DNA of 64,000 bases from Leuctra nigra (Eukaryota > Arthropoda > Insecta > Plecoptera > Leuctridae). The stretch's first letter is position 1. Each line of letters opens with the position of its first letter. Location of the stretch: contig OW203762.1 of NCBI GenBank assembly GCA_934045905.1, forward strand, positions 14,602,345-14,666,344. The letters are read 5' to 3'. The notes under the pieces were generated by a model. That model did not search any database. It was not told the DNA's origin and was given only the letters and a program-made list of their open reading frames with translations. Both the position numbers and the translations under genes were made by a program. Positions 12,186 to 25,400 of this stretch are shown here, piece by piece.

Positions 12186-15048
12186 GGATTGGCTTGAAAC
12201 GCTTCATCTCGCCTGTCTGCGGAAGTGAGAAGTGCCGCGGCTGCCGCAGCAAGTGCAAGGGAGACAGAGCTAGATTTCTTCTCTTCCATCGACTCGATTC
12301 GTTCCTGGCGATCCGGCTCACCGACTCCCGTGGGAATCCAACATGCCCGGTGTTACCAAGCAGCCGAAAAACATTTTTATACACCAGAAATTGTCATTTT
12401 CCAGGACGCTTCAGGAGTATCATCAGGGAAATCAAACCCGGTATGGAATTGCCCAACAATTTTTTTTTAGTATAAATATAAGTTTACTTTTTTGTGTCCA
12501 AGTATCTTGTTCACTTTATTGGCGACGGAAGACAAAAGTAAAGTCGTATAACATTCAGCTCTTTAAGTAATTTATTCATTTGGGATAGCAATTTGTATCA
12601 TTAAACGGAACATTGTTTGATAACTTAACTTGAAGTTTGTCGAAGTCCGTAAGTAGAACAATCCAAGCTGAAATAAGATCCGACAAATTGGTAAGTTTTT
12701 TACGCTCAAGTTTTATAAATTAATATGCATATTAATATTTTTGACTAAGCTCGTTTCCTCTTAACGGAGGCTTAGTGGTACTAATATTACCCACATAACG
12801 CCGAATTGGATGTAGATTGCATTGGCTTACATTGTCTAGAAGCGGTCGGTTTGGTTAAGCCAAGACATTTTATTCGAGTCATCTGATACCAGCAGCTTAT
12901 GCCGCGCGATAAAGAAGTTGCTCGACCTTAGAGAGGCTACGTGTTCGTACAGAGAAGAGAGTTTTATTTTCAACGCGCGAGCTACATCGAGTGGAAAAGA
13001 TATGAGGGGTGGGTGTTTTTTTCTTCCTTCATAATATCACGGATACATTCAAACACCCAGGTTTCAACGACACATTTATGGAGAAAGGGGAAGAAAGTGA
13101 AGGCTGATCGATAACGGTGCTTCTGTTTGTATCTCAGGACAAAGTGTTGCCCTTTCGTGGTGGGCCAAATGTTGGTCGTCAAGCTCTTGAATGGAACGTC
13201 CTTTTAAACCGAATAAACTTTCTTTGGGATATTTCATGAGTCATCTTATTCAATTTTTATTTGCTATATTTACAGCACTGGTTCTTTTTAGTGAAATTTT
13301 GTCCTGAAGATGATTCTAACATACCTGAATGAATCGAAACTGTTGACATTATCAAAAGAAAATGAAAACACAACAGAATGAATCATGAAATAACCAAAAT
13401 AAATTGAAAATAATAACTGTTCCTGAGAGATTGAAAACTGAAAGTATTATTAACTTGAAAGACGAGTTGAATTTCAAGAAAACAAGCATGAAGGTTCAGT
13501 CTGTAATTCCCTATCAAAAATTATATATTCCGAGTGTTCTACTATCCAATTGACTTTTCCTGTTAATACTTTTAATTTTTAATCAATGTTCACACTAATT
13601 ATTCATATGAAACCACGAGAAAATGCACAAACAAAAAGCTCACGTAGAATTTGAAGCAGCAAGATATGAACTTCTATATTTTTTTGTACTCCGTTAAAAT
13701 TAATTATTCAAAACCACCTAAATGGGATTTAAATTCTGGTGACAGCCGAGCAGCCACTTCTGTATGTGCGTTGAGGCTTATAATATAATCCCAGTTCTAA
13801 TTCCACTGTGGGACGTTCCCAGTTGGCGCACGAGCTAGTACAACATGAGGGGACAACGTGTGTGCGGAGTGTAGAGTGTGTATCTGGGATGCAAAGGCAA
13901 ACAGTTCGTCAGTAAACGAGAACACATCATGATCACAGGAAGTATTAGGTTTGACTTTACAAGACTTTTCTGACCCTAGGTGAGATTGCTGAAAATATGA
14001 CACCGATAAGTCTTACGTCATTTTACAACTTTGTTAATATTTTGTTTCTTTTGTTTGACAGTTGTATACTAATCGGTTTATTAATTGACATAAAATTAAA
14101 TGATTTGCGAAAACTTGACGTATTTCCTGTGATTAAAAATCAACTTTTCATTTTAAATGAGCGAAGTTTCCACTGATCGACCGATGTTTTAAGTAGCACT
14201 CAATTTTCCTGATTCTGACGCGCGATTTCATTTTTGTCACTCGTGATATTTTCCACAAAATGACCAATTAGCTTGCAATTTAAAACATTTGCACCCCCGA
14301 GCGATCTAGTGTCAGTAAAAGGTAATGTTAGAGAGAATTTAAAAAAATAAAATATAAAAAAATCTTCAGAACTGTGACAGAAGTTTTAATTGAATAAGGA
14401 AAAGGGAGTCTCTGGAAAACTCGAGTGCAGAATCTTTTTTCGTTTCTCATCCAATGGTAACCTTTGAGATACGAAGTAGAATGCCATCATTGGATAGAAA
14501 GTTTGCCGATGGCCCGGCTTGGCGTGGGTGGCGTCTGTGGAGCCCATTATACTGCACTTGGTTCTCTGACTTTTGCAATTACCACCAGATGTCAGCTATA
14601 ACGCAGAAGGAAATTCATATTTCCAAACTTTCCATAGCAAATTGTACACTTCGTTGGACACAAGTTAACGTGTTTGTGCTTTTCGACCGTCCCAAATTTT
14701 ACTAATTCAACGGGGGATGGAAGTTCTCAAACATTTTAATAACATTGAACCAATGAACTTAAATATCTAGCTAAAACATATAATTTGCTTATTGCAAAGT
14801 TGAATTTTGTGTCGTCTCTTCTTGACACCATGCGAAACTACATAGGTACATTTCATTTAGGTAAATTGGACTTCATTAAAATCAAATATAATTAAGAAAT
14901 ATCAAGTGTAAGTAACCTCAAACGCTCAATTATTGTTGAGATTATTCTTGGTGATGATGATCAATGATCATAATACAAATCAGTTTCTATTTAATAATCA
15001 AAGTATGTATTTTATTATCCGTCATGACTTTAAATCTGTACTTTAGAG
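12186..15048. other. Intronic DNA, nothing recognised
   Basis: AT-rich. A weak juxtaposed splice motif (ccctag|gtgaga) lies at 13979/13980, behind a short pyrimidine-rich run. No gene or clear element is seen. Confidence 0.4.
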
Positions 15049-15259
15049 GTAAAAGGGCGGAAGTTCATTTCAATGATTCTTGAGGTGAGCTCAAAAACCA
15101 GTATTTCTGGGTTCATCATATCATATTTGTAATGGGGACATGAGTCATTTGCAAGAAAGTACTTAAATATATCTGTATTTGTTGATATTAGTCAAATGGC
15201 AATCGATAGAGCTTGATTACATCTGTGCAACGCAAAATCGAGAAAATCCACCCTTCTAC
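15049..15259 (+). mobile_element. MITE family A, copy 1
   Basis: About 211 bp bounded by related inverted termini: left gtaaaagggcggaag, right end (reverse complement) gtagaagggtggatt. The interior shares long blocks with the copies at 16068-16256 and 39495-39692, including the 'tgatagagcttgatta' type block, the 'gacatgagtcattt' block and 'gagctcaaaaa'. It has no coding capacity. Superfamily is unknown because I could not see a clean target-site duplication. Confidence 0.75.
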
Positions 15260-16067
15260 ATGAACGTAAGGGATTAATGGGATTTAAAAACACTTGACGT
15301 ATGTAATACAGAAATGAGATTGAAAATAAATCCATTCCATTTTCCATTAATAAGCATATGTTCGTTCTTTTTAGTACAGAGCTTGATATGCATTCTGTAT
15401 AATTATATATAAAAGGTTTTAGTATCAATCTACACATAACTTATAAAACGCATTATGTATTAATTCATTGCGTGCTCCGGTTCTATGCATTATCGAGGTG
15501 CACTTCCATCTAATTGCAAGTTGGAAACAGCAGCGATCACTATCAGGTCATACCGTTCTGCAACTGCATTCGATTGCACAATAATTGCACATTTTGCTCG
15601 ATGCAATTGAGTGCCGCGTGCTGGCCTCCCATTGGTCGAGCTTTCTGCGTCAATGCTAGGCCTATCGCAATGAGTTATGGGTAGACGTTTGTAGATGTTC
15701 AGTTCTTATCGCGAAGATAAGTATTTTGTTACGGTTTGCTTGTAACTTGTGGGGATAGGGGAGTTTATCAGGAAGGTTGTTATGACTTCAGCATAATTAT
15801 GCGATTAAACATAGCTTGATTGGTGCTACTTTGCTGAAGATAACGTAAAATATTCAGACCTTTTTTTTAAAAGGAAAAGAAAGTGACTGCTCTAATTAGT
15901 ATTTTAATATGTTTTTAATGCCAAATATATACTGTAAATTTGTAGCTGTGACAAATTCTGATAACGTTATAATTTTTTTAATTTAAGAAACATTATTGTC
16001 GCGTCGAAGCGTACTAAAATATCACATTTAATTTCTATATAACTTGAAAGTAGTCAAATAATAGTCA
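15260..16067. other. Spacer between inverted MITE copies
   Basis: AT-rich DNA separating two oppositely oriented copies of the same MITE. A GC-richer patch lies near 15605-15665. No gene is seen. Confidence 0.4.
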
Positions 16068-16256
16068 CATTTTTTTGTAATGATTCAAGCTCTATCAATT
16101 TCTATTTGACAGATGTCAACAAATTACAGTTATATTCAAGCATTCTCTTACACAATGACTCATATCACCATTACACAATATGATTGTTGGAAAGCCGATT
16201 TGCTGTTTTTTGAGCTCATCCGCAAGGATAATTAATTTGGACTTCCGCCCTTCCAC
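16068..16256 (-). mobile_element. MITE family A, copy 2 (inverted)
   Basis: The reverse complement aligns with copy 1 from its terminal 'gtggaagggcggaagtcc' through 'gagctcaaaaaacagc', 'gatatgagtcattgtg' and 'gatagagcttgaatca'. The terminus at the low-coordinate side is degraded or missing. It is in opposite orientation to copy 1, about 0.8 kb away. Confidence 0.72.
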
Positions 16257-18957
16257 CTCTGAGGTTATGATGTTGACAGATATTAATATACAGAAGTTAT
16301 GATGCAGGGATGAAAATCTTGATTACAGCACATTTATACTTACTTACTAATCCTTTTAACATCACATTGTTATTGTCTCCAAATCAATTAACTTGTACAA
16401 TTAGCATGGTAACTGAGTGACATGAGCGAAATGATTGTTCTCCAGAGAGATTGAGTTCTTCTGGACACTTCTTGAAGTCGCGTTCATTGATGCGTTTCTC
16501 AATCGCTCCAAACGGGGAATAACGGAAAGCAAACTCAGAAACCAACGCTTTTTAGTGACTCGAGCTCAGTCTTTATTTTACAAATGCATTCTTTGAACGA
16601 ACCAACTGATTGAATTTACAAGAAATAAGTGATAAAAAGTTAAGCTTCTTTTTTGCAATCTGCTGACTCATTAAATTACTACGTGAATTCTTTTCTCGAT
16701 CTATTCGACTTTTGCAAGGTAACATCCTGACTAGTTATTTTTATTTAACCGACTCTAGTTATGTACAGAATATAGATAATTATATCAGCCAATAAGCAAA
16801 TTATTAAAAGTTGAGGCTAAGCTTTTGAGCAGAGGTTATTTTTTAATAAACAGAAAATTAGTCCGTGTTCTTATTTGCCTTTTATTACAAAACGTTAACA
16901 ATTTTTCATTTACTTTTTTTATGGAAAGTTCGAAATGCCAGAAACATCTACGCTGTTAAAATATACATATTTTCACTTAAAAACGAACGCTCCTCTCTTA
17001 ATTTGATGATCTGTGTGCGGTTATACTTTAACTTCTACTATTCCCCATAAAAAGGAATAAAAACCGCCCCCGTGAAAATGAAACCATAAAAGCTCTCTCT
17101 CTCTAAGGGTTGATGGCATAGGGCGTCGGTTTTTTCTCTACAACATAAGCCAAACTTCTCGCTATGTCCCAATCGGATTAGAAAGAGAGGTACAACTCTT
17201 TCATTTTACACCATTCGCATCGTCAGTAATCTGTGTAATCCCTTCGCCCCCATCTCGCGATCGCGGCGTCGTTCTCAAACAGACGCCAGGCGTCGGATTA
17301 ATCTCAGACCGCATCGCAAGCAAGTGTCAAACTCAAACCAATCGTGCGGAATTGTTTCATTCATTCGGATAAACGATGACAGATTCTGTTGTTAAGCAAT
17401 GAGAATATCGCAACTTTATGCCGAAGCACAATTAGTTAGTTTGAAAATTAATTGCACCAATGCTTGTTGCTTGTGTTTTGTTCTTTGTTGACAGGAACGC
17501 TTCTAAACTGACGTCTCTGGATTTGGAATATTCCAGATTTGTAATTCTCTCTTGTCTCTTGCATCTCCTGGAACGGTATATCTAGCAAACAGTAATAAAT
17601 GCAATTACTAATTAAAACAATAGAAACTCCACCGAAGCTATACAGACGTATCTCGACTTGCATTCAATGCACGCGTTGCTCTTTTTACAATAATTTATTT
17701 AGTCGAAACGAACATCTCTGAGCTGGAAATCAACTTAAAATCTCTTTGTATCTTCATTACAAGGGTAGTTAAAGCTATTTAGGCGTACTTGACAAATTCA
17801 ATTCAAAGTTTAATTACCTACTAGTGAAGAGTTAGAGAATGTAATCTGGTAGGTCAAGAGGTATTTGCTTACTGCTCGTAGATTTGCGACTATGCTGGAT
17901 TTAATCCCGCTCATCGATCGTGTTCAGCTAATGTAGAGACGTTTTTGTCCATCTGCACTCTGCAACGAGAGAACTGAATGTTGTCATTTATGAAAAAAAC
18001 ATCGATAGAAATTAGAAATCAAACCAGGACAGAGCAAGTTGCTTCATTGAAGTGGCCTGGATAATGGATTCATGTCCGTAGTTCCTGACAGGTTATTGGT
18101 GGAGAGTCAAATGGATTCACAGCGGGCCGGGAAAGGATTTTACCGGCGAGGATTTGCCTCTCGAAATGTTCAAGCGGTTCAATACTAATAGACCACGACA
18201 GCATCTTCCTACCTTCAGTCATTCGTTTTCTTTATGAGCATCTTACAGACATCAACATAACCATTTATTCGTCGCCATAGTCAAGTTGCAGAAGTACAAC
18301 ATTAAGCATCACCGAATACAAATTATTAATACCTGTGGCAATTATTAGCTTGATCAGAGAAATTGTACGCTACACCAACAGAGTCAGATTGTGTGTTTGT
18401 TACGCATAGTTTTGAAACAGGTGGTAACATCTTAACACTAACGTTTCTTATACAGTTTTTGAAAATTAATAACATAATCTCTTTGATAAATCTACCTAGC
18501 ACTTATAGGAAAATATCTACCAAAATTAAGTATACAACATAATAGCAATAGTAAAACTGGAAACTAAAATCGCAACCACATCTACATGAAAACTGAATGT
18601 TAGAATTCTGTATTCTTAGTTTTGATTGAATTGACGAATAAATGTTGTCTGCTCACCTCTGGAGCCGACCGAGTGCTCGAACCCATGCAGGTGTCTGGGC
18701 TAATGATGCGGGCTCCAGTGGCAGGTGTGGGCTGGCACGCGCCGCGATCATCTTACCTCCTTGTCATCATCGTCATCATCATCGACCAGCTGACGCCTCA
18801 CGTGCCCGCTCAAGTGCCCGGCCTTTCAAGGTGATTCCAGAGGGTTCGTTGGTTCCATAGACAGACTGTAGACGGCACGAATTATTTTATGGAGTCTTGT
18901 AATCAAGAAGATTTCTTATCGATTCCAGAAGAAAATAGGAAGAATATAAATTATACA
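16257..18957. other. Intronic DNA, nothing recognised
   Basis: AT-rich, with a CT-rich run near 17091-17103 and a GC-richer patch near 17240-17300. An aag|gtaaca motif at about 16718 has a pyrimidine-rich upstream side but is a weak splice site. No gene is seen. Confidence 0.4.
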
Positions 18958-18970
18958 AAAGAAAGAATGA

Positions 18971-19002
<32 letters not shown>

Positions 19003-19004
19003 AA
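18958..19004. repeat. (GAAA)n microsatellite
   Basis: Tetranucleotide run of about 11 units with one variant (gaat) near the start. Confidence 0.95.
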
Positions 19005-19177
19005 TTAACGAACGATGAACGAACAAGTAAACAAATTTGCAAACAAATTGCCGACTCGACTGCTAGGTATTGCACTTAATTTTCTGCTGATAAACAAGGC
19101 ACCGGTGGTATGACAGTTCGTAGTGAGCATTCTCTACTTTCATTCCATTCTCCTCGAAGATCTCTAACGTCCGTCCG

Positions 19178-19290
19178 TCCGACAAAGTAGCTCAGTTGGT
19201 AGAGCTCTCGCCCGGCAAGTGAGGTCCCGGTTTCGAGCCCCGGTTCGGTCGGATATTTTTCACAACGCACATCTCATTTCTACCAAACAA
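19178..19290 (+). mobile_element. tRNA-derived SINE (or tRNA pseudogene) with intact A and B boxes
   Basis: The region from about 19180 to 19252 folds like a tRNA: a six-pair acceptor stem (TCCGAC at the start, GTCGGA at the end), an A-box (TAGCTCAGTTGG, 19188-19199) and a B-box (GGTTTCGAGCCCC, 19230-19242). The anticodon loop lacks a clear U33 and anticodon arrangement, so a working tRNA is unlikely. The following tail (ATTTTTCACAACGCACATCTC) matches the tail of the reverse-strand copy at about 7958, supporting a SINE. Confidence 0.65.
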
Positions 19291-19463
19291 GGTTATGTTT
19301 AGTTAAACCATACTCCACTGCTGGTTGCAGACTGTGGTTGAAAACCGCGGTTGCAAACTTTTCTTCCAAACCATCAGGACACAGAATTCTACAGTGGGCG
19401 CGAGATGACCAATTGTAGGTACACACTTTATATCTTTCTCCTAAATAAAAATGGCGTGTGTAA

Positions 19464-19745
<282 letters not shown>

Positions 19746-19816
19746 AGTCGAAAGATTGAAAGAAAGAACAGAAGGAAAGAACAGAAGGAAAGAAATAGAG
19801 AAAGAATAGAAGGAAA

Positions 19817-19870
<54 letters not shown>

Positions 19871-19905
19871 ATGAAAGAAAGAAACATGAGAGAAAGAAAG
19901 AATCT
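19746..19905. repeat. GAAA-rich microsatellite, imperfect
   Basis: Long purine-rich tract: interrupted units (agaacagaaggaaag repeated) up to about 19815, then a cleaner (GAAA)n run to about 19885. It abuts the truncated 5' side of the reverse-strand SINE. Confidence 0.92.
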
Positions 19906-20749
19906 AGGTATTGTATTCTACTACAATAATAACAGTAACCTATGTGTTTACTTTGTCATATTTCTGTATAGCTAACAAAAACTTATGGATTTATGAAAGT
20001 ACACATTAAAGAGCTGGTAGTAGCGACATTTACTCAGCTCTCTATCGACGTACAATCAGCAACGACATTGACATTGATTTGTTCTTCACCCCCGCCAAGA
20101 CCTTCTCTAGAAGGCCGCGTAATGAATGGCATCGTCACGGTATCGCAACCGCAGGTGCAAATGCTCTAAGAAGGAGCTTATCAAGAAGCTTATAGACATT
20201 TCTCCAAGCTTTTCCTTCGCATGATTCTTAATTAACATCCGGACCTTTTGATGTGGTTGAAGCGGCGAGGCAGCTCGTGGTAAAAAGAGAGGATTTCCCG
20301 CTGAAAAACACAGCTGGCCGTTTGTGTGGGTGAGATCGAACGAGTTGTCACACGGAGAGGCAATCTCCGTTCGATCATTATTCATGGAGTTTCTTCATTT
20401 CCTGATTAATTTATTGTGTTGATGACGTTGACGTTGTTTCAGTATTTTTTTATGTGCTCATCGATGAGGTATACGCCGTTGATGTAGCTATACATACCAA
20501 GAATAAATTTATCTCATTGATTTTGAAAACTAAACTACAATATTTACTTAGTAGGTTGCTTCTAGTCTAGCCAAACACATCAGACAATACGTCACAAGCC
20601 ATAGTTCAGCCATCATAATTCAGTAATTTTATTTATACTGACGAATATTTTCTTTTCTGATAACGTATGGGATTGTTCGAATGCCTCAATAAACTCATTT
20701 GTACATTAGAAGTTACGTATTTGCAGACCAACAGAAAGTTCAGGTTTTA
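19906..20749. other. Intronic DNA, nothing recognised
   Basis: Mixed-composition DNA between the GAAA tract and the Helitron-like fragment. No gene is recognised. Confidence 0.4.
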
Positions 20750-21954
20750 GGCGACACACCTTTTGTATTTTTGAGCGAGCGAAGCGAGCGACTCCATTTG
20801 GCTCTTTAGCACGGACCTCTGTTTTTTTTTTGTTTTTTTTTTGTTTTTGTTTTTGTATGCTAAAGGAAGCAATAGAAGTCGCACCGTTTCACCGATCGAC
20901 CTGAAATTTTGCACACATGTAAAGACAACCTTCTCTGTTTGCAGACCCAATTTTTTTTTGAAATCCATCCATTGGTTCATTGTTAAAATAAGTATCTCCT
21001 GATAGCCTAAAAAATGAAAATGGTCTTCGAGAAATGTGATCAAACTCATATTTAGCATGGTCAGTAAGACCAACAATGTCACTTATTTTACAAATTTTCA
21101 GCCGAATCTGTCAAGAAAGTATGCACTTATTGACATTTTTAATAGCTGTCAGAAATGAAACATTGAAAATGAATGTCTTTCCAATGCAACTGAATCTGAT
21201 TTGCTTTAGGTACAAGAGTGTTTTGATGGTATGTACACTTTTTTAGTGAAAAGCAGATATTTTTATGTTTATTGAGTTGATCAAATTTGAATAATTCAAT
21301 TTGGATCATAGTTTCCAACAAATCATTTCGAGTTTTTAAGGACCTTGATTGTCTTTTCGTCAATTCGTAGTTCTGATGGCCGTGCCTCCCGTGTTTCTAC
21401 TTGGCTGATTTTGCATCCAGGAGGGATTAGAAACATAAGCTCACATTTCAATAATATCATTGAGTGGCGTTTGTTCTCTTCTAGCGTTCACACGTCATTC
21501 CAAATCTCTACTGCATTTTGCTTCTTTTCGTTGATAATTTTGGCAATTTGGTGTACTTTGTGAAGGTATTAGTAAAATTGAATCGCTTTTAAAGCATAGA
21601 TATTAGGTATCTACAGTTTTTGTCCAGGGGATTGATTATTTCAAATTATTTTCTTCTTGGAAACGTTGGATTCATTCCGTTTCTAAACTAGGTAGTTACT
21701 ATTTTACCTGATCCGTTTTTTTGTGTGGAACTTTGATTCCTTTCGCTTATTAGTTGAAAGGTGTTTACTTTATTTTCATATTTGCGAAGTTTTGTTCAAG
21801 ATTCATTTCGTAACATTACGACATTGAATACATTACGTCTTTGAGCACACATTTCGTGCATTTCAAACATTGATCACACAAATATTATTGTACTTTAATT
21901 AGGTAGGTACTCTACTTCTTACTTTTTCATTACCTATCTTATCCCTATTTAAAC

Positions 21955-22185
21955 ATGCCGAAAAATGGAAAGACTTCTGCTAGAATGAAAGCCATAAAGG
22001 CGAAAAAGCGTCTGCGTGAAATTGAAGATCAAGAAACTGACGAAGCTAAATCTAAAAGGTTGAAACAAAATGTCGTTAATAATAAAGCATCAAGGAGCAA
22101 AGAGACCCCCGACCAGACTGCTGCAAGGAGATACTCAAACAATCAACGCAATACCCGCTCTCGTGCAGCGGGTATTGCCGATTGA
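21955..22185 (+). pseudogene. Short basic ORF, resembles N-terminus of Helitron helicase-type proteins
   Basis: A true ATG frame of 76 residues, very rich in Lys, Arg, Asp, Glu and Gln. It begins MPKNGKTSARMKAIKAKKR and later has SRSKETPDQTAARRYSNNQR. The 'RS-x-ETP-x-QTAARR' pattern is a motif I associate with repetitive N-terminal segments of Helitron-encoded proteins in insects. The catalytic Rep (HUH) and helicase parts are absent. The last codons overlap a perfect 12-bp stem (22148-22178). It is probably a remnant of a transposon gene rather than a host gene. Confidence in the frame being real is moderate, in the family low. Confidence 0.4.
22148..22178. other. Perfect 12-bp stem, 7-nt loop hairpin
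   Basis: The arms GCAATACCCGCT (22148-22159) and AGCGGGTATTGC (22167-22178) are exact reverse complements around the loop CTCGTGC. It overlaps the end of the short ORF. Helitrons carry a hairpin shortly before a CTRR terminus; a CTAA occurs about 15 nt further on, but the base after it is not the expected T. Confidence 0.9.
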
Positions 22186-22450
22186 CCGACCAACTAAAAA
22201 CTTCGCATGGTAATTGGTAGCAACATTTAAGGTATTTTTGCCAATTTTCAGTCTAATTTGTAGTTATTTTCAAAAGTTTATCATATCATATGAGTGGTCC
22301 CAGGTATATTGTTTGAAGGATATCATGTGATTTTTGAAACTTAACAATGAACCGTTCAATCAAAGGTTTAATCGATCAACTTAAAACTTAGCAAGGTTAT
22401 TGGGACCAATATTTTTGGAAATTTTGGAGATATTTATACAAGTCTGTGAC

Positions 22451-25400
22451 GAAATTCAAGAATTATTGGCTTTTAATGACATTTTCGATAGACATAATTT
22501 CGGTTCGAGGTGTTGCGTGTATCCGTGCTCGCTCATCAACGCGTTACTCAGAGCGTTTTCCTAGTAGTATTTTTGTCGCACTCTGTGTTTTGTTTTTGTG
22601 TTTTGGTTTTGGCTGCGTGTTTTCGGTATATCTATTTTGCTGTTTTGACTTATTTCATCAAAAAGTTGACGGCCTAGGGAAGATATACACTAATATGATA
22701 TTCCCTTGGTTCATTCCTCTCCTTGCTTGACATTTTCTCTTTCACGTTTTCTATGAATAAATTAGGCCTACATGATTTGCTTTTCTGCATTGATGAATTA
22801 CTCAGGAGATTGCACATAAAATTCAAGTCCTGTTCTTCGTCTTCGTCTCATATTTCATGTTCTTCGCATTGTCATTCATGTCCAGACATCTAATCTCAAA
22901 CATCTCCCGCAGAAAACATTAACAAGAACGCCATCTATCAATCCAACATAAGTCACCGATGTAATACTTTTATAACGACAATAGAAATCGACAACAAATT
23001 GCTCTGAATCGAAAAAAAATAGTGAAATTAGTTTCGATGGCGCACGAAACTGTTTGTGGACAAAGTCATGTCCATTGTACCTTCGTGCGTCATTCGTTTG
23101 CCACTTTATTCCAGATATCGCGTGGATATTAGTCGATCGAGTAGAGAGCATTGTTATCGGCCCACAACCCTCAAGATTCCCAGAAACCGGGCTGCATGTC
23201 GAAGGCTAATTGCAGTGGTAACATGCAATATGGCGCCCCCCGCCCCCCCCCCCCCCGAACATGTCGACGACGACGCCGAAAACTGCAAAAGCGTCTCTAG
23301 CGGTTTCAACAAAATTGGAAAGTACCGAAAAACTTGTTGAAAAGATGAGAGAAGAAAATGATTTTCCAAGAGGCCACTTCGTGTGATTGCTTTGTAGAGT
23401 TTTCATGTATCAAGGGATACCGACAGATGAAAATTGTAGTTCCAATTTAAATGCGTTATTTTCAATATGTTTTTGATTTGAAGACGAATTGCAGTTCCAT
23501 CCCGAGTCTATCCCTCTTGCGACATATTTCTTCTTATTTTCTTCCGTTACGCTAAGAGTCCGAGCAACATAACCTCACTGTTGTACCACTTTTCTTCCGT
23601 TTCTAAGTGGTATTAAACATACCACGACACAAACTCGTAGCGTAATCTCTTGTGTTCTCGTTACACCCCACCGCAATCGGCAGGGGGTTGAGGGTGTGGG
23701 GGGGGGGGGGGGTTGGCGAGTGACCCTGGCTGTAACCTTATTACATCGCCCGCTCTTGTTCCTATGGCAACCTGGGCCACCTACAATAACCCTCCTCCCC
23801 CCCTCCGGCGCCGCGGCGCATCCACCCCTCAATCATTAACAAGCGTCGCGACGGCGTGCTCGGTGACGGCGGGACGGCGGTGGGCGTCCTCGTGTGCGTT
23901 CGGCGCACATCCTGAAGCTTTAAGAGCTTGTTAGAGAGTCAAATAGAACGAGAAATGCGTAGGAAATGTGGAAAAGAGAGGTGAAAAAGTACTCTAACTT
24001 GTTATTTGCCTCCGAGCCTGTTAGATTTAAAAATAGACATAGCACAACGAGAACCAATCACATTATGCCATTCATAAAGTTTACTTTCCTGAACCCAACC
24101 TTTGGCAGAAGATCTTATATTGTAAAAAATAAAAATTCGAAGTCTCTAAAATTCTCGGGGGACGGAGGACTAATAATTCTTCAGTATTTTACAGATCTCC
24201 TCCTCTTCCAGAAAAGTATCTACTGTTTTAAATAAAGTGTTATTGAAATAAATATGCACTTAAGCAAAATTAAAAAGCAGCGAAAAAACCAGTGTACATA
24301 TTTTCTTAGAAGCAAAGTATTGAGGCAAAATAAATAGTAGAAATTGTAGAACTGTGATCAAAACATGATACAAAAACTTTACTAACATTCTATTTTTCTT
24401 CACCAAATTTATATTCAACCATTATCGAGATATTTAGTTTTGTCAAGTAAAGTGTGTAAATGAATGTCAAAGTGGCTTAGCATTATATTTGTATTAGATT
24501 CCCTTGATTATGAAATGGATTTTCAGGAATTCCAATTTCCAAGTCTCTACCACGAATAAGTTTGGACCCGACTTTTCCGCACGCATTCCTCTCACATTTG
24601 TAATCAAATTACCTTCAATTAAACTACATTCGAGATTCCCTTTGAGGCCACACTTGATTGTTATTTATTAACGATCCCTGCGTCTGAAGGCTTGCAATAT
24701 CCTACCTGTCTCTATTGACAGTCCCTCCCTACAGGCACATCAGGGTAACAATTAGTTGGCAGAGTGTAACAGTAATCACGAGTACGTCGCGAACACACGC
24801 CGCATTGAGGGGATTGCGAGCACTGCATGATGATATGACGCGAGGACTGCATGATAGCAAGAAGCTCAAGTCACTTGAAATGTCATTGCGAAGTCTCATG
24901 GAGTAGTTTGGTCGAAGTGTAAACGATAGCCAGAAGTTAAGTCATTTAAAATTGAATGCCAAAGTTTCGTAAATTTTTTTTATTTAATATTTTTATCATA
25001 ATGTAACTATTGTAATGAATAAAATATGAAAATTAGGTCCTTCAATTTGTTTGAAAATTTTGTTGTTCCATCGTAAACATGGATAATAAGAAAAAATAAA
25101 AATCGAAAAATAAACAATCAAAAAATGGTTCAGGTTTATAAGTTATTTTATACCAAATGTAACAAAAATAACAAATTTTTGCTCTTTTCATTATGACTTC
25201 TGTTTTTACTGTAGGTCTAGGTAAAGCAAATAAATATAGCGTATCATAATATGCGGTTCAACGTGAAATGTAAGCGCTTTCAGCCTGTCAATCATAAAAA
25301 CAATCGACTTATTTTTAGCATTAGTTCGATTGTCAACCCCATGTATACACATCCCTTAATTCACTACAAATCATATACAACAGTGGGATGAAGTTAAAAC

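Larger units (their letters stand above)
20750..22450 (+). mobile_element. Helitron-like or related dispersed element fragment
   Basis: The left part has a 'gagcgagcgaagcgagcga' block (20773-20791), T-rich runs, and 'accgatcgacctgaaattttgca', a phrase common in dispersed insect repeats as I recall them. At the right end the 'aacttcgcatggtaattgg' block (about 22199) recurs diverged about 186 bp later ('aacttagcaaggttattgg', about 22385). In between lies a short ATG frame (21955-22185) resembling the N-terminal region of Helitron helicase proteins. Boundaries are approximate, and no Rep or helicase domain is present, so this would be a non-autonomous or decayed copy. Confidence 0.45.

Noticed and set aside
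11618..12384. Overlapping reverse-strand frames with Ser/Leu and WRS repeats
   Set aside because: They translate the GA microsatellite and the 29-bp minisatellite; the composition is explained by the repeats.
13960..13990. Second recursive splice site (ccctag|gtgaga)
   Set aside because: The pyrimidine tract is short and interrupted by purines, the acceptor is TAG and the donor is weaker; kept only as a low-grade candidate.
19181..19252. Functional tRNA gene
   Set aside because: The A-box, B-box and acceptor stem are present, but the anticodon arm is irregular and the downstream tail is shared with a second dispersed copy, so a SINE is more likely.
22148..22200. Bona fide Helitron 3' terminus
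   Set aside because: The hairpin and a nearby CTAA are present, but the spacing is long, the next base is A not T, and related sequence appears to continue downstream.
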